From NCBI GenBank assembly GCA_963771905.1, contig CAVYVI010000009.1:806001-870000 (forward strand): a stretch of DNA of 64,000 bases, written 5' to 3'. Each line of letters opens with the position of its first letter. The stretch's first letter is position 1. A model generated the notes under the pieces. That model did not search any database. It was not told the DNA's origin and saw nothing but the letters and a program-made list of their open reading frames with translations. Source of the DNA: Palsa-147 sp963771905 (GTDB taxonomy: Bacteria; Acidobacteriota; Terriglobia; Acidiferrales; UBA7541). This document shows positions 8,273 through 18,300 of the stretch, in pieces. The translations under genes were made by a program, and so were the position numbers.

Positions 8273-9592
8273 ATGAGCGAAGCGGTCTTCGTCGACAAAA
8301 TCTCGAAGAAGTACGAGCTCGGCACGCTGGCCCACGAGACGATGCTCGTCGAGACTCTCGCACGGCTTTTCCGCAGCCCGTTTCGCAGCAACAAGCGCGC
8401 CGTTGATACCTTCTGGGCGCTTAAGGATGTTTCGTTCGGCGTCGAAGTCGGCGAAGTGGTCGGCATCATCGGCCGGAACGGCGCGGGGAAAAGCACGCTC
8501 CTGAAAGTTCTTTCGAAAATCACTTATCCGACTTCGGGACGTGTGCGCATTCACGGCCGCGTCGCGTCCTTGCTCGAAGTCGGCACCGGCTTTCACGAGG
8601 AACTCACCGGCCGCGAGAACCTCTTTCTGAATGGCTCGATCCTCGGCATGAAACAACAAGAGGTGGCGAGGAAGCTCGATGAGATCGTGGCATTCGCGGG
8701 CGTCGAGCGATTCCTGGACACGCCGATCAAGCGCTATTCCTCGGGAATGCGCTTGCGGCTCGGATTCGCTGTAGCCGCGCATCTCGACCCGGATGTCCTC
8801 ATCGTTGACGAAGTGCTCGCGGTCGGCGACGCCGCATTCCAGAAAAAATGTTTGTCCGCGATGGAAGGCCTTCGCAGCGGAGGCCGCACCGTTCTGTTCG
8901 TGTCTCACAACATGGCCGCCGTCGAAAATCTTTGCACTCGGGCCATTTGGATCGACCACGGTCAGGTGAAGCAAGACGGAAAGTCACGGGACGTCATCAC
9001 GAAATATATGGCGACGTTTACGGATACGTCGCGGTCCACCGGCAATTTGACGGAATTTGTGGACCGTAAAGGATCCGGCGAAATCCGCTACACCGCGATC
9101 GAATTTCTCGGGGCGAACAATGAAATCCAGCCGGTAATTCGTAGCGGCGACGGTGTGACCGTGCGTCTCCACTTTGAAGCAAGGCAGCCAATCCCTCGCG
9201 CCAGCCTCGGCTTCGAGATCTACACCGACCTTGGGACGCTGATCACCGACGTGAGCACGTGGGCTCACGGTCTCGATCTTCCGGAGTTGCCTCCAGGTCC
9301 GGGGTATATCGATCTCGAGATCGACTCGCTCACCCTTCTTCCCGGCCGGTACTTCTTTTCGATAGGCGTGACGGACCTCGACGGACACCAGTTCGACGTC
9401 ATCGAGCATTGCGCGTATCTCGATGTTGAATCCTCGGATATTTATAATTCCGGAAAAATGCTGGATAGTAACTCTGGAATCGTTTATTTCCCGCAGCGAT
9501 GGCGCCTGAATAACGAGCTTCTGAGCAGGGACCTCCGTCCGGCCGGGGCGTCCATGTCGCTGCCGGATGCGAAACAGAAGATCGCGCCATGA
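8273..9592 (+). CDS. wzt: Polysaccharide ABC transporter, ATP-binding protein (Wzt type)
   Basis: 439-residue ATPase partner of the upstream permease. Walker A is GRNGAGKST, the signature is YSSGMRLRLGF and Walker B is VLIVDEVLAVGD. After the ATPase domain (residues about 1-240) a C-terminal beta-sandwich of about 180 residues follows. This Wzt-C extension in known systems recognises the modified non-reducing end of the polymer. That agrees with the sugar-tailoring genes upstream: the chain may be capped by one of their products (inference). ATG at 8273, 42 bases after wzm. Confidence 0.9.
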   Translation: MSEAVFVDKISKKYELGTLAHETMLVETLARLFRSPFRSNKRAVDTFWALKDVSFGVEVGEVVGIIGRNGAGKSTLLKVLSKITYPTSGRVRIHGRVASLLEVGTGFHEELTGRENLFLNGSILGMKQQEVARKLDEIVAFAGVERFLDTPIKRYSSGMRLRLGFAVAAHLDPDVLIVDEVLAVGDAAFQKKCLSAMEGLRSGGRTVLFVSHNMAAVENLCTRAIWIDHGQVKQDGKSRDVITKYMATFTDTSRSTGNLTEFVDRKGSGEIRYTAIEFLGANNEIQPVIRSGDGVTVRLHFEARQPIPRASLGFEIYTDLGTLITDVSTWAHGLDLPELPPGPGYIDLEIDSLTLLPGRYFFSIGVTDLDGHQFDVIEHCAYLDVESSDIYNSGKMLDSNSGIVYFPQRWRLNNELLSRDLRPAGASMSLPDAKQKIAP

Positions 9593-9647
9593 AAAAACGA
9601 GCGGCGGATTCCAGTGAATTTTTCGGCGAGAGAGTCTCGGGACGGCC

Positions 9648-10742
9648 ATGACGCTCGATTCGCATAGCAACGAGCAGACGGGCCAGCCCTTCGTGAGCGT
9701 TGTGATTCCCATGTACAACGGCGAAGAATATCTTCGCGAGTGCATCGAGAGCGTTCTTGCGCAGATGTACACGAACTGGGAGCTGGTCATTCTCAATAAT
9801 TGCAGCACCGACCGGTCGCTCGAGATCGCTCGAGAGTATGCCGCGAACGACAAGCGAATCCGCGTGTATTCCAACGAGCAATTTCTGCCGATTATTGCGA
9901 ACCATAACGCGGCGCTGAACCGGATGTCTCCGGAAAGCAAATACTGCAAGACGCTGATGGCGGACGATTGGCTTTTTCCAAACTGTCTCGAGGAGATGGT
10001 GCGCCGCGCGGAGATGCACCCCTCGATCGGCCTGGTCACCGCGTATGCCCTTTACGGAAAGAGTGTCTTCGTGACGGGCCTGCCGTACCCGAGTATGTTT
10101 GTCCCGGGGCGCGAGATTTGCCGCAGCATACTTCTGGGCGGATCCTACCGCTTCGGGAGTCCTACCGCCGTTTTGATTCGCGCGGATCTGATTCGGAAGC
10201 GCCAGCCGTTTTACAACGAAACGAATCTTCATGCGGATTACGAATCTTGCGTCGACATCCTGCAGGAATCAGACTTCGGTTTCGTGCATCAAGTTCTCTC
10301 GTACGATCGCGTGCACGAAAAAAGCGTAACAACGGGCGCCGAGATTTTCGAGACCATTTCTCTTGGGGATCTCGCGGTTGCGATGAAATATGGTCCGGCG
10401 TTTTTGACGAAAGACGAATGGGCGCAGCGTTCAAAAACTGAACTCGACAAATATTACAGAGTCCTGGCGCGAAATGTTCTGCGCAGGCGAAAGCCCGAAT
10501 TCTGGGATTTTCAAAGAAGGAAGTTGAGCGAGATTGGCTGCGCGCTCGACAAAGGACGACTCGCGCGCGCCGTTCTTCGCGAGGTATTGAATGACCTCCT
10601 CCATCCCATATCGACGTTAAGCGCGATTCAGAACTGGTGGCTAAAGCCTGGGAAACGGGCCCTGCATGATGAGCCCGGTAAGTCCGCGGCCAAAAAGGGA
10701 TCGATTGTTGAAAACGGGACCGTACGTGGGATTCACTCTTAG
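9648..10742 (+). CDS. Family 2 glycosyltransferase
   Basis: 364-residue GT-A glycosyltransferase. The N-terminus VSVVIPMYNGEEYLRECIES and the LNNCSTDRS stretch are the nucleotide-sugar binding half; KTLMADDWLFPNC has the acidic DD of the DXD-type metal site. A C-terminal region of about 110 residues after the catalytic domain is not recognised. It should add one sugar to the lipid-linked polymer on the cytoplasmic face. ATG at 9648; 55 bases follow the Wzt stop. Donor and acceptor are unknown. Confidence 0.82.
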   Translation: MTLDSHSNEQTGQPFVSVVIPMYNGEEYLRECIESVLAQMYTNWELVILNNCSTDRSLEIAREYAANDKRIRVYSNEQFLPIIANHNAALNRMSPESKYCKTLMADDWLFPNCLEEMVRRAEMHPSIGLVTAYALYGKSVFVTGLPYPSMFVPGREICRSILLGGSYRFGSPTAVLIRADLIRKRQPFYNETNLHADYESCVDILQESDFGFVHQVLSYDRVHEKSVTTGAEIFETISLGDLAVAMKYGPAFLTKDEWAQRSKTELDKYYRVLARNVLRRRKPEFWDFQRRKLSEIGCALDKGRLARAVLREVLNDLLHPISTLSAIQNWWLKPGKRALHDEPGKSAAKKGSIVENGTVRGIHS

Positions 10743-10826
10743 AGTACGGGCTCGGGATTCGGCCGAGTCGTCACCGCGAGTTCTTTCGATGCACATCGTT
10801 ATCCATTCCCGTGCGGGGACGCTTCA

Positions 10827-11774
10827 ATGCGGATAAGCGTCATCGTGTGCACGTTCAATCGGCGCGAAGTTCTTCGAGAGACCCTGCGCACACTTGACGA
10901 AAGTCAATTGCCGCCGGGCATCGATTGGGAAGTTCTCATCGTCGATAACAATTCTTCGGACAGCACGCGATCGGAATGCGAGTCGTTTGTGCAGAAAAAC
11001 CCGCGCCGGTTTCGCTACTTTTTCGAATCGCGGGCGGGAAAAACCTTCGCATTGAACACAGGTATTGCCAATGCACGGGGTGAAATTCTGGCATTTACAG
11101 ATGACGACGTGAAAGTGGACCCGCACTGGCTGGCGGAAATCCTGTGCACATTCGAGACGTTTGCCTGCGCCGGTATAGCCGGAAGGATCGTGCCTGTCTG
11201 GAATTCCGAGAAGCCTGTTTGGTATTCCTCCGAAGGCCCCTACAAGCTGATGGATGCCGACGGCCGCTACGATCTCGGCGACGACCCGTTTGAGACAACC
11301 GCACCGGCATTCGGAGCGAATCTTTCTCTCAAGCGGGAGATGTTCGAGCGTTACGGCGGCTTTCGCACGGACCTCGGGCCGACTCCCGGCAAGCAGAATC
11401 CCGGCGAGGACACGGAGATGTGCAGGCGCCTGATGGCCGCTGGCGAAAAATTCATGTACGCGCCCCGGGCGATTGTGTGTCATCCAGTGCAAGAGAAGCT
11501 CCGGAAGAAAAGCTATTTTCAATCCTGGTATTTCGAGTATGGATGCACGATGGTCCGCATGGGAAAAGTGGACGACGCACCTTCACGATATTTCGGAATT
11601 CCGCGATACATGTATCGCATGCTCGCTGCCGAATTTCTCGAGTGGATCGTGGCCCTGGAGCCCAAGAAACGGTTCTACCACAAGCTGCAAACGTACCTGA
11701 TCGCCGGAGAGATGGCGGAATGGCGGCGCGTTCGGCGGAAGCAACGCGTCGAGGGGCAAGCTGTTGGAGCGTAA
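10827..11774 (+). CDS. Family 2 glycosyltransferase, tandem copy A
   Basis: 315-residue GT2 enzyme. It begins MRISVIVCTFNRREVLRETL and carries the AFTDDDVKVD metal-binding motif and the GEDTEMCRRL region with the conserved ED of the acceptor side. It is duplicated immediately downstream (copy B) with the same length and an identical C-terminal RRKQRVEGQAVGA. ATG at 10827. The upstream 50 bases are also repeated before copy B, so the duplication includes the translation start region. Confidence 0.85.
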   Translation: MRISVIVCTFNRREVLRETLRTLDESQLPPGIDWEVLIVDNNSSDSTRSECESFVQKNPRRFRYFFESRAGKTFALNTGIANARGEILAFTDDDVKVDPHWLAEILCTFETFACAGIAGRIVPVWNSEKPVWYSSEGPYKLMDADGRYDLGDDPFETTAPAFGANLSLKREMFERYGGFRTDLGPTPGKQNPGEDTEMCRRLMAAGEKFMYAPRAIVCHPVQEKLRKKSYFQSWYFEYGCTMVRMGKVDDAPSRYFGIPRYMYRMLAAEFLEWIVALEPKKRFYHKLQTYLIAGEMAEWRRVRRKQRVEGQAVGA

Positions 11775-11855
11775 TTCTGAGGGGCGGCTCGGGCGCCGTT
11801 GTTCGCGAATTATTTCGATGCAAAAGCTCTTCCATTCACGCGTGGGGACGTTTCG

Positions 11856-12803
11856 ATGCGGCTAAGCGCCATCGTCTGTACGTTCAATCGCTGCGAGGTG
11901 CTCCGGGAGACTCTGCGCACGCTCGACGAGAGTCAATTGCCACCGGGCGTCGATTGGGAGGTTCTCGTTGTCGATAACAATTCTTCGGACGGCACGCGAT
12001 CGGTGTGCGAGTCGTTTGTTGAAAGGAATCCGGGCCGATTTCGCTACTTTTTTGAGCCGCGGGCGGGAAAAACCTTCGCACTGAACACAGGCATTGCCAA
12101 TGCGCAGGGCGAAATTCTGGCATTCACCGATGACGACGTGAAAGTGGATCCGCGCTGGCTGGCGGAAGTGTTGCGCGCATTCGAGAAGTTCGCGTGCGCG
12201 GGAATTGCCGGAAGGATTGTGCCTGTTTGGAATTCTGACAAGCCCATTTGGTATTCCTCCGAAGGCCCCTACAAGTTGATGGATGCCATCTGCCGCTACG
12301 ATTTCGGCGATGAACCGTGTGTGCCGCCCGTCCCGGCCTACGGAGCCAACCTCTCTCTCAAGCGGCAGATGCTCGAGCGTTATGGCGGCTTTCGCACGGA
12401 TCTCGGGCCGACCCCCGGCAAGCAGAATCCCGGCGAGGATGCCGAGATGTGCAGGCGCCTCGTGGCCGCTGGCGAAAAATTCATGTACGCGCCCCGGGCG
12501 ATTATTTATCACCCCGTGGAAGAGAAGCGCACGAAGAAGAGCTACTTTCAATCGTGGTATTTCGAGTATGGATGCACGATGGTGCGCATGGGGAGAGTGG
12601 ACGACGCGCCTGCGCGGTATCTCGGAATTCCTCGATACATGTATCGCATGCTCGCTGCCGAATTTCTCCAGTGGATCGTCGCCTTGGAGCCCAAGAAGCG
12701 GTTCTACCACAAGCTGCAAACTTATCAGATCGCCGGAGAGATGGCGGAATGGCGGCGCGTGCGGCGGAAGCAACGCGTCGAAGGACAAGCTGTTGGAGCG
12801 TAA
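11856..12803 (+). CDS. Family 2 glycosyltransferase, tandem copy B
   Basis: Second copy of the preceding glycosyltransferase, also 315 residues, with MRLSAIVCTFNRCEVLRETL and AFTDDDVKVD. Start chosen at the ATG matching copy A; the frame remains open 57 bases upstream but that part aligns to the non-coding leader of copy A. Differences cluster between residues about 143 and 165 (DADGRYDLGDDPFETT in A, DAICRYDFGDEPCVPP in B), next to a possible acceptor-binding loop. The copies may therefore have begun to differ in specificity. Confidence 0.85.
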   Translation: MRLSAIVCTFNRCEVLRETLRTLDESQLPPGVDWEVLVVDNNSSDGTRSVCESFVERNPGRFRYFFEPRAGKTFALNTGIANAQGEILAFTDDDVKVDPRWLAEVLRAFEKFACAGIAGRIVPVWNSDKPIWYSSEGPYKLMDAICRYDFGDEPCVPPVPAYGANLSLKRQMLERYGGFRTDLGPTPGKQNPGEDAEMCRRLVAAGEKFMYAPRAIIYHPVEEKRTKKSYFQSWYFEYGCTMVRMGRVDDAPARYLGIPRYMYRMLAAEFLQWIVALEPKKRFYHKLQTYQIAGEMAEWRRVRRKQRVEGQAVGA

Positions 12804-12856
12804 TTCCAGCGCGTGAAGGGAGCGCGCGATGAACGGCGCGCGTCACGAATGAGACT

Positions 12857-13741
12857 TTGAAGATCAGCGTCATCATCGCGACCTATAACCGCGTGCGCGA
12901 CATCGAAAGGTTTCTCGAGAGCACGCAGCGATGGCATTTGCCCGCATCTCTCGATTGGGAAATCTGGATTATCGATAACAATTCCACCGATGCGACGCGC
13001 GAGCGCGTAGAATCGTATGCGCAAACCAGCCTGGGCCGGATTCACTATCAGGTCGAGCCGAAGCAGGGAAAATCTTTCGCATTGAACACCGGAATCCGCT
13101 GCGCGACGGGCGATATTCTCGCGTTCACCGACGATGATTGCATTCCGGATACTGACTGGCTAGCGGTGATCGCTCGCGAATTCGCTTCCCACCCGGAACT
13201 CTCGGGAATTGGAGGGCGGGTCGAGCTCTACAACCCGGAAGACCGGCCGATCACGATTCGCACCTCCCGCGAACGCAGCGAGGTGAATTCGCCCGGAGGT
13301 CTTTTCTTTTCCATCGTCGGTTGCAACATGGCGTTCCGGCGCGAGGTTTTCGGCGCCGCCGGCGGATTCGATTCGCGGTTCGGGCCGGGTCTGGCGATCG
13401 AGGCGGCCGAAGACGTGGATTTTTTGTACCGCGCGTACTCGAAGGGTTTCCGCATGGAATACGTGCCGGAAGTTTTCGTATATCACAATCACGGCCGGCG
13501 CACCGACGCCGACGAGAATGCCTTGAAGGAAAAATACATCACGGGCCGCGGTGCGTTTTACGCGAAATACATTTTTAGGGCGGACAAAGTTGTTCTCAAG
13601 ATGGCTTACTGGGAGGTTCTAGGGGTACTGCGGAGTTCCTTTCGAGATGCGCGGACAGCCGACGCTCTGCTCGATGAGCTGGAAGTCCTCTGGTTTCTCT
13701 TGAGCGGCGCGGCGCGCCTGACCTTCTCCTATCTGAAATGA
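12857..13741 (+). CDS. Family 2 glycosyltransferase
   Basis: 294-residue GT2 protein related to the two preceding copies but clearly diverged: KISVIIATYNRVRDIERFLE, IDNNSTDATRERV, AFTDDDCIPD and AAEDVDFLYRAY. It begins with TTG at 12857; no ATG precedes the conserved KISVII strand. It lies 53 bases after copy B. It probably adds another residue of the repeat unit; the sugar is not predictable. Older duplication of the same ancestor as copies A and B is likely from the shared layout. Confidence 0.83.
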   Translation: MKISVIIATYNRVRDIERFLESTQRWHLPASLDWEIWIIDNNSTDATRERVESYAQTSLGRIHYQVEPKQGKSFALNTGIRCATGDILAFTDDDCIPDTDWLAVIAREFASHPELSGIGGRVELYNPEDRPITIRTSRERSEVNSPGGLFFSIVGCNMAFRREVFGAAGGFDSRFGPGLAIEAAEDVDFLYRAYSKGFRMEYVPEVFVYHNHGRRTDADENALKEKYITGRGAFYAKYIFRADKVVLKMAYWEVLGVLRSSFRDARTADALLDELEVLWFLLSGAARLTFSYLK

Positions 13742-13815
13742 AGCAAGCATATCGAAGGCTTAGAACGAGACTCCTCGCGAAATGATCTCACTAGGAGTGG
13801 TGAAAACAGACTCTC

Positions 13816-15003
13816 ATGGTTGACGACTCTCGCGCGGTTTCCCACATGGGCCAAGCCGTAGCGCTCCAACGCTGCCATCAATTCGTCGGCCGCACGACGA
13901 ATTGGCTATACGATCACCTTCGCTTCGTGCCGCGCTACAGGCCGTTTGTATTCTGCAACGAAATCGCGAACCGCGACGAATTTCCCGAACTCGAAGCCTG
14001 GAGTCTCGATCCCAAGAGTCTCAAGCGGCGAGTGTGGCGCCGGCTCGCCGGCGATCGCCTCTATCCGGGTGACCGGCGGAAATTGAAGAGCCTCGACCCG
14101 AAAGTGTTTCATTCGCATTTTGGCTACCAAGCAGTCGAAGATCTTGGCGTGCAAGAAGCCGTTGCGTCGCCTTGGTTAGTCGGCTTCTACGGCGCAGACG
14201 TTTACGAACTCGGTCGTCACGCCGAATGGCAATCGCGATACGCCGCGGTATTCGACAAGGCCACAAGAATATTGGCGCTTGGCCCTGTCATGAAAGCGCA
14301 ACTCGAGAGAATTGGCTGCCCGCCGGAGAAAGTGAGCGTCCATCCGCTCGGCGTCGACGTTCAAGATCTTCCCAACCGGCCCCGCGTGCTCCAGCGCGGC
14401 GAAGTTCTCAAGATTCTTTTCGCTGGAACATTTCGCGAGAAAAAAGGAGTCCCGTATCTGATCGAAGCTGTCTCTCTCGCGCGCCAGCGTGGTGTTCGCC
14501 TCGAGTTAAATCTTGTGGGAGACGCCGCCGGAAAACCTGGCGACCGCGAAGTGAAAGCGGCGATTTTCCGCCAAATCAATGATCTCGGTCTCGAAGATGT
14601 CGTAGTCCATCAATCCTATCTTGCGTTCCAGGATCTGATTGCGCTCGCCTTGCGCTCGCATGTTCTTGTCGCGCCAAGCGTCACCGCTGCGGATGGCGAT
14701 GCCGAGGGCACTCCCTTTGTTCTGCAGCAAATGATGGCGACCGGTATGGCCACCATCGCCACTATTCATTCTGATATTCCGTACATATTCGGGGATCTCG
14801 ACAGCCTTCTCGTTCCTGAAAGGGACGCGCGAGCGATCGCGGATATGCTGCAACTGTATGCTGACGTGCCGGACAAAATCAGTCAGGATGGTGCCCTCTT
14901 GCGCGATCAAATATGCCGCTCCTTTGACGTCCGGAAATGCGCAGCTCAACTAAGTGACATTTACGATGTGGTTCGGCAAGGAAGCTCGACGTCGTTGAAG
15001 TGA
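13816..15003 (+). CDS. Family 4 glycosyltransferase
   Basis: 395-residue GT-B glycosyltransferase resembling WcaL/colanic-acid type enzymes. FHSHFGYQAVEDLG with the conserved HSHFG lies near residue 100, VHPLGVDV near 180, KILFAGTFREKKGVPYLIEA begins the C-terminal nucleotide-binding domain near 197, and EGTPFVLQQMMATG holds the EX7E-type glutamates. It is the last gene of the polysaccharide cluster before a 326-base gap. ATG at 13816. Retaining mechanism is expected for GT4; the donor is unknown. Confidence 0.85.
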   Translation: MVDDSRAVSHMGQAVALQRCHQFVGRTTNWLYDHLRFVPRYRPFVFCNEIANRDEFPELEAWSLDPKSLKRRVWRRLAGDRLYPGDRRKLKSLDPKVFHSHFGYQAVEDLGVQEAVASPWLVGFYGADVYELGRHAEWQSRYAAVFDKATRILALGPVMKAQLERIGCPPEKVSVHPLGVDVQDLPNRPRVLQRGEVLKILFAGTFREKKGVPYLIEAVSLARQRGVRLELNLVGDAAGKPGDREVKAAIFRQINDLGLEDVVVHQSYLAFQDLIALALRSHVLVAPSVTAADGDAEGTPFVLQQMMATGMATIATIHSDIPYIFGDLDSLLVPERDARAIADMLQLYADVPDKISQDGALLRDQICRSFDVRKCAAQLSDIYDVVRQGSSTSLK

Positions 15004-15329
15004 TCCACAGGACGCGCAGCTGGGACACTAGGTACTAGACGAATCCGCCTCCTGCTCTGCGAGGGAAGCGGAAAGATGCTTCACATGATGGGCGGATGAT
15101 TTCTTAACACTATGTTCCTTAGTTCTCCAGCTCTCTATAAGCTATTGAAAACAATGCCTTAAGTTCATGACGGTTTGGATTGCAACTTGCACGGTTTTGC
15201 TACAAGGGATAGCTGACTTTGTACGGCAGGACGTTTCTACCCATTCTGGCAGTTGCTAGCGGACGGTAGCGGTCGCTCGTATTGCGGAACATTTCCCAGA
15301 TCTTCGATTCGAGTAGGGTGACGGAGAAG
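15004..15329. other. Intergenic region before giant Ig-like gene
   Basis: 326 bases without a convincing gene. AT-richer than its neighbours. It contains a 25-base element at 15138-15162 that resembles one upstream of the paralogous gene at 23160. Near 15186-15200 TTGCACGGTTTTGC resembles a sigma-54 site but its spacing is one base short. Probably the promoter region of the 15330 gene. Confidence 0.5.
15138..15162 (+). promoter_or_regulatory. Upstream element shared with the 23160 paralogue
   Basis: TAAG followed by a core ATTGAAAACAATGCCT; aligned by eye, 19 of 25 bases match 23015-23039. Located about 170 bases before the gene start. It could be a regulator-binding site or part of a promoter; no known consensus was matched. 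Confidence 0.35.
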
Positions 15330-18300
15330 ATGAGAAAACTGCTATTGAGCGGGCTGTTTGTCGCAGCCATGTCGTTGGCGGCATCGTCGGCGCGCGCGCA
15401 AGCGACGTTGGTGCAGCCCGCCGTGTCACACGATTGCGGCTCGGCGAAGACTTGCACGGTAGCGCTCGCCCGTTCGGTGACCGCCGGCGATTCGCTTATC
15501 GCCACTGTTCGCGTTGGTGGCCTGACCACCAACACCGGCAATACCGTGTCGGACTCGGCCGGGAACACCTACGCTGCGGACGGCACGGTGTCGTCCACCG
15601 ACCCTCACGACGACACGGTGTACCGCGTAGCTTCCGCCAAGGCCGGCAGCACGACATTTTCGATCACGAATAGTTCCGCGTCGTCCGTGAGAATAACGTT
15701 CATGGAGCTTTCAGGTTTGGCCACCGGCGCGGCCGATGCTGTAAAAACGGCTTCCGGGACGGGCACTTCAGCTTCCGTCGCGGTCGTCACGACGCAGGCG
15801 AATGATTACGTCTTCGCGATGGTTTCGAGTGCGAATTCGCAGACATTTACCGCCGGTTCGGGATTCAAAGTCGAAACGACGGCGACGAAGCTCGCAGCGG
15901 AAGACGAAACCGATTCCGCCACCGGCAGTGTCACCGCCGCGCTTTCGTTAAGCACCAGCGATCTTTGGGCGGAAGTGGCTGTCGCCTACAAAACAACGGG
16001 CGCGGCGCCGCCGATTTCAGTAACGGTGAGCCCCACGTCTGCAAGCGTCGCGGTCAACGCGGGACAGAATTTCACGGCCACAGTTTCGAATGACACCAGC
16101 GGCAAAGGTGTGACTTGGGCTCTCACGGGAAGCGGTTGCAGCGGGTCTACGTGCGGCGCTCTGACCAGCGTCACTACAACTTCCGTCACATACACCGCGC
16201 CAACGAGCGTGCCCAGCCCTGCCACTGTTACCTTGACGGCTACGTCGATCGCCAACACCACAAAGTCAGCTGCGGCAACAATCACCGTTACTTCGGCGAC
16301 CGCAGCCATCAAATTTGTCCAGGTCAATTCCGCCACGCCGCAAACTGCTACGTCTCCCGTAACCGTTAACTACGCGTCCGCTCAGACAGCTGGAGATTTG
16401 AATATCGTCGTCGTGGGATGGAATGACAGCACGGCAACGGTCAAGACCGTGGCGGATTCGAGCGGGAACGTGTACGCGCTTGCCGTTGGACCCACAGTTC
16501 AGACCGGACTCGCGACGCAGGCGATTTACTACGCGGCAAATATTCTCGCCGCGGCCGCGAACGCCAACACGGTTACTGTCACATTCAGCGTCGCCGCCAA
16601 AGCACCGGACGTGCGCATCCTCGAATACAGCGGTCTCGCCACCGCGAGTCCCCTCGACGTCACCGCCGCCGCGATGGCCACCACAGGCACGAGCACCAAT
16701 TCCGGCTCGGCGACGACGACTTATGCGAATGATCTCGTTTTCGGTGCGAATCTGGTTCAGACCGGAACCACCGCCGCCGGCAGCGGCTTCACCAAGCGCA
16801 TCATCACCAGCCCCGACGGCGATATCGCCGAAGACGAGATCGTTAGTTCGACAGGCAGCTACAGCGCCACTGCGCCGGATTCGCCTTCCGGCGCCTGGAT
16901 CATGCAAATGGCCGCGTTCCACGCCGCCAATTCCACTCCGCCGCCGATTTCCGTTTCCGTGAGCCCGACGACGGCGAGCGTCGCAACAAATGGCGCTCAG
17001 AATTTCACCGCGACGATTTTGAACGATTCCAAGAACAACGGCGTGACGTGGGGACTTTCCGGCACGGGTTGCAGCGGAGCTACTTGCGGAACACTCTCAA
17101 ACGTTACGTCAACGACCGTTACGTACACGGGTCCGACGAGCGTTCCTTCGCCCGCAACGGTGACGTTGACGGCCACTTCCGTCACGGACACCACGAAATC
17201 CGCAACGGCGACGATCACGGTTACCCTGCCCGCGGCGATTTCCGTTTCGGTCAGTCCAACGCCCGCGAGCGTCTCCGTGAATACTTCGCTGGGTTTCACC
17301 GCGACAGTTTCAAATGATACGAGCGGCAACGGCGTAACCTGGTCTCTCTCGGGCACCGGCTGCAGCGGCTCGACGTGCGGAAGTTTGAGCAACGTTGCGA
17401 AAACTACCGTGACCTACACGGCCCCGGCTGCCGTGCCGTCTCCCGCGACGGTAACCTTGACGGCGACGTCGGTCACCGACACCACCAAGTCGGCTGCCGC
17501 CACGATTACCGTCACCTCCATTTCTTCGATTCAATTCGTGCAGGTGAATTCTTCGGAGCCGCAGATTCCGCTTCAGGCCGTTGGTGCGACGTATCCCTCC
17601 GCTCAGACTGCGGGTGACATCAATATCGTCGCGGTCGGCTGGAACGACTCGACCGCCACCGTCACTTCCGTTTCCGACACTTCCGGAAACGCATACACGC
17701 TCGCCGTGGGCCCGACGATTCAGACGGGAGTTGCCACCCAATCGATTTACTACGCGTCGAATATCGCTGCCGCGGCGGCCAATGGGAACACCGTCACCGT
17801 GCAATTCAACACGGCGGCGAACAACGTCGACCTTCGGATCCTCGAATACAGCGGCGTCGCTACCTACAACCCTCTCGACGTCACCGCGGCCGGCTCCGGC
17901 AGTGGCGCGACCAGCTCGTCCGGCGCCGCCACAACCAAATACGCGAATGAACTGATCTTCGGCGCCAACCTCGTCCAATATGGCACCAACGGCCCGGGTT
18001 CCGGCTTCACCAGCCGTATCATCACAAATCCCGATGGCGACATTGCCGAGGACGAGATCGTTTCGGCCGTCGGCAGCTACAATGCCACGGCTCCGCTGAC
18101 CGGAAGTCTGCAGTGGATCATGCAGATGGCCACGTTCATTGCGGCTGGCGCCGCAGGTCCGCCGCCGGTCGTCGTTTCCGTTTCGCCCACAACTGTGAGT
18201 GTAGGAACCGGTTTGCCGCAGAATTTCGCGGCGACGATTCAGAACACTTCGAACACGAATGTGACGTGGAGCTTGAGCGGCGCCGGTTGCGCAGGATCGA

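Larger units (their letters stand above)
10775..12812 (+). repeat. Tandem direct duplication, unit 1029 bp
   Basis: Two adjacent copies of the same segment: 10775-11783 and 11804-12812, offset by 1029 bases. Each contains one complete GT2 gene plus about 50 bases of leader (CGCGAGTTCTTTCGATGC against CGCGAATTATTTCGATGC). Similarity stops shortly after each stop codon, so the right border lies at about GCGTAATTC. Most differences are substitutions and the genes keep equal length. Confidence 0.9.

Noticed and set aside
15186..15200. Sigma-54-like TTGCACGGTTTTGC upstream of the giant exported protein
   Set aside because: The spacing between the two boxes is one base short and the first G of the GG pair is missing.
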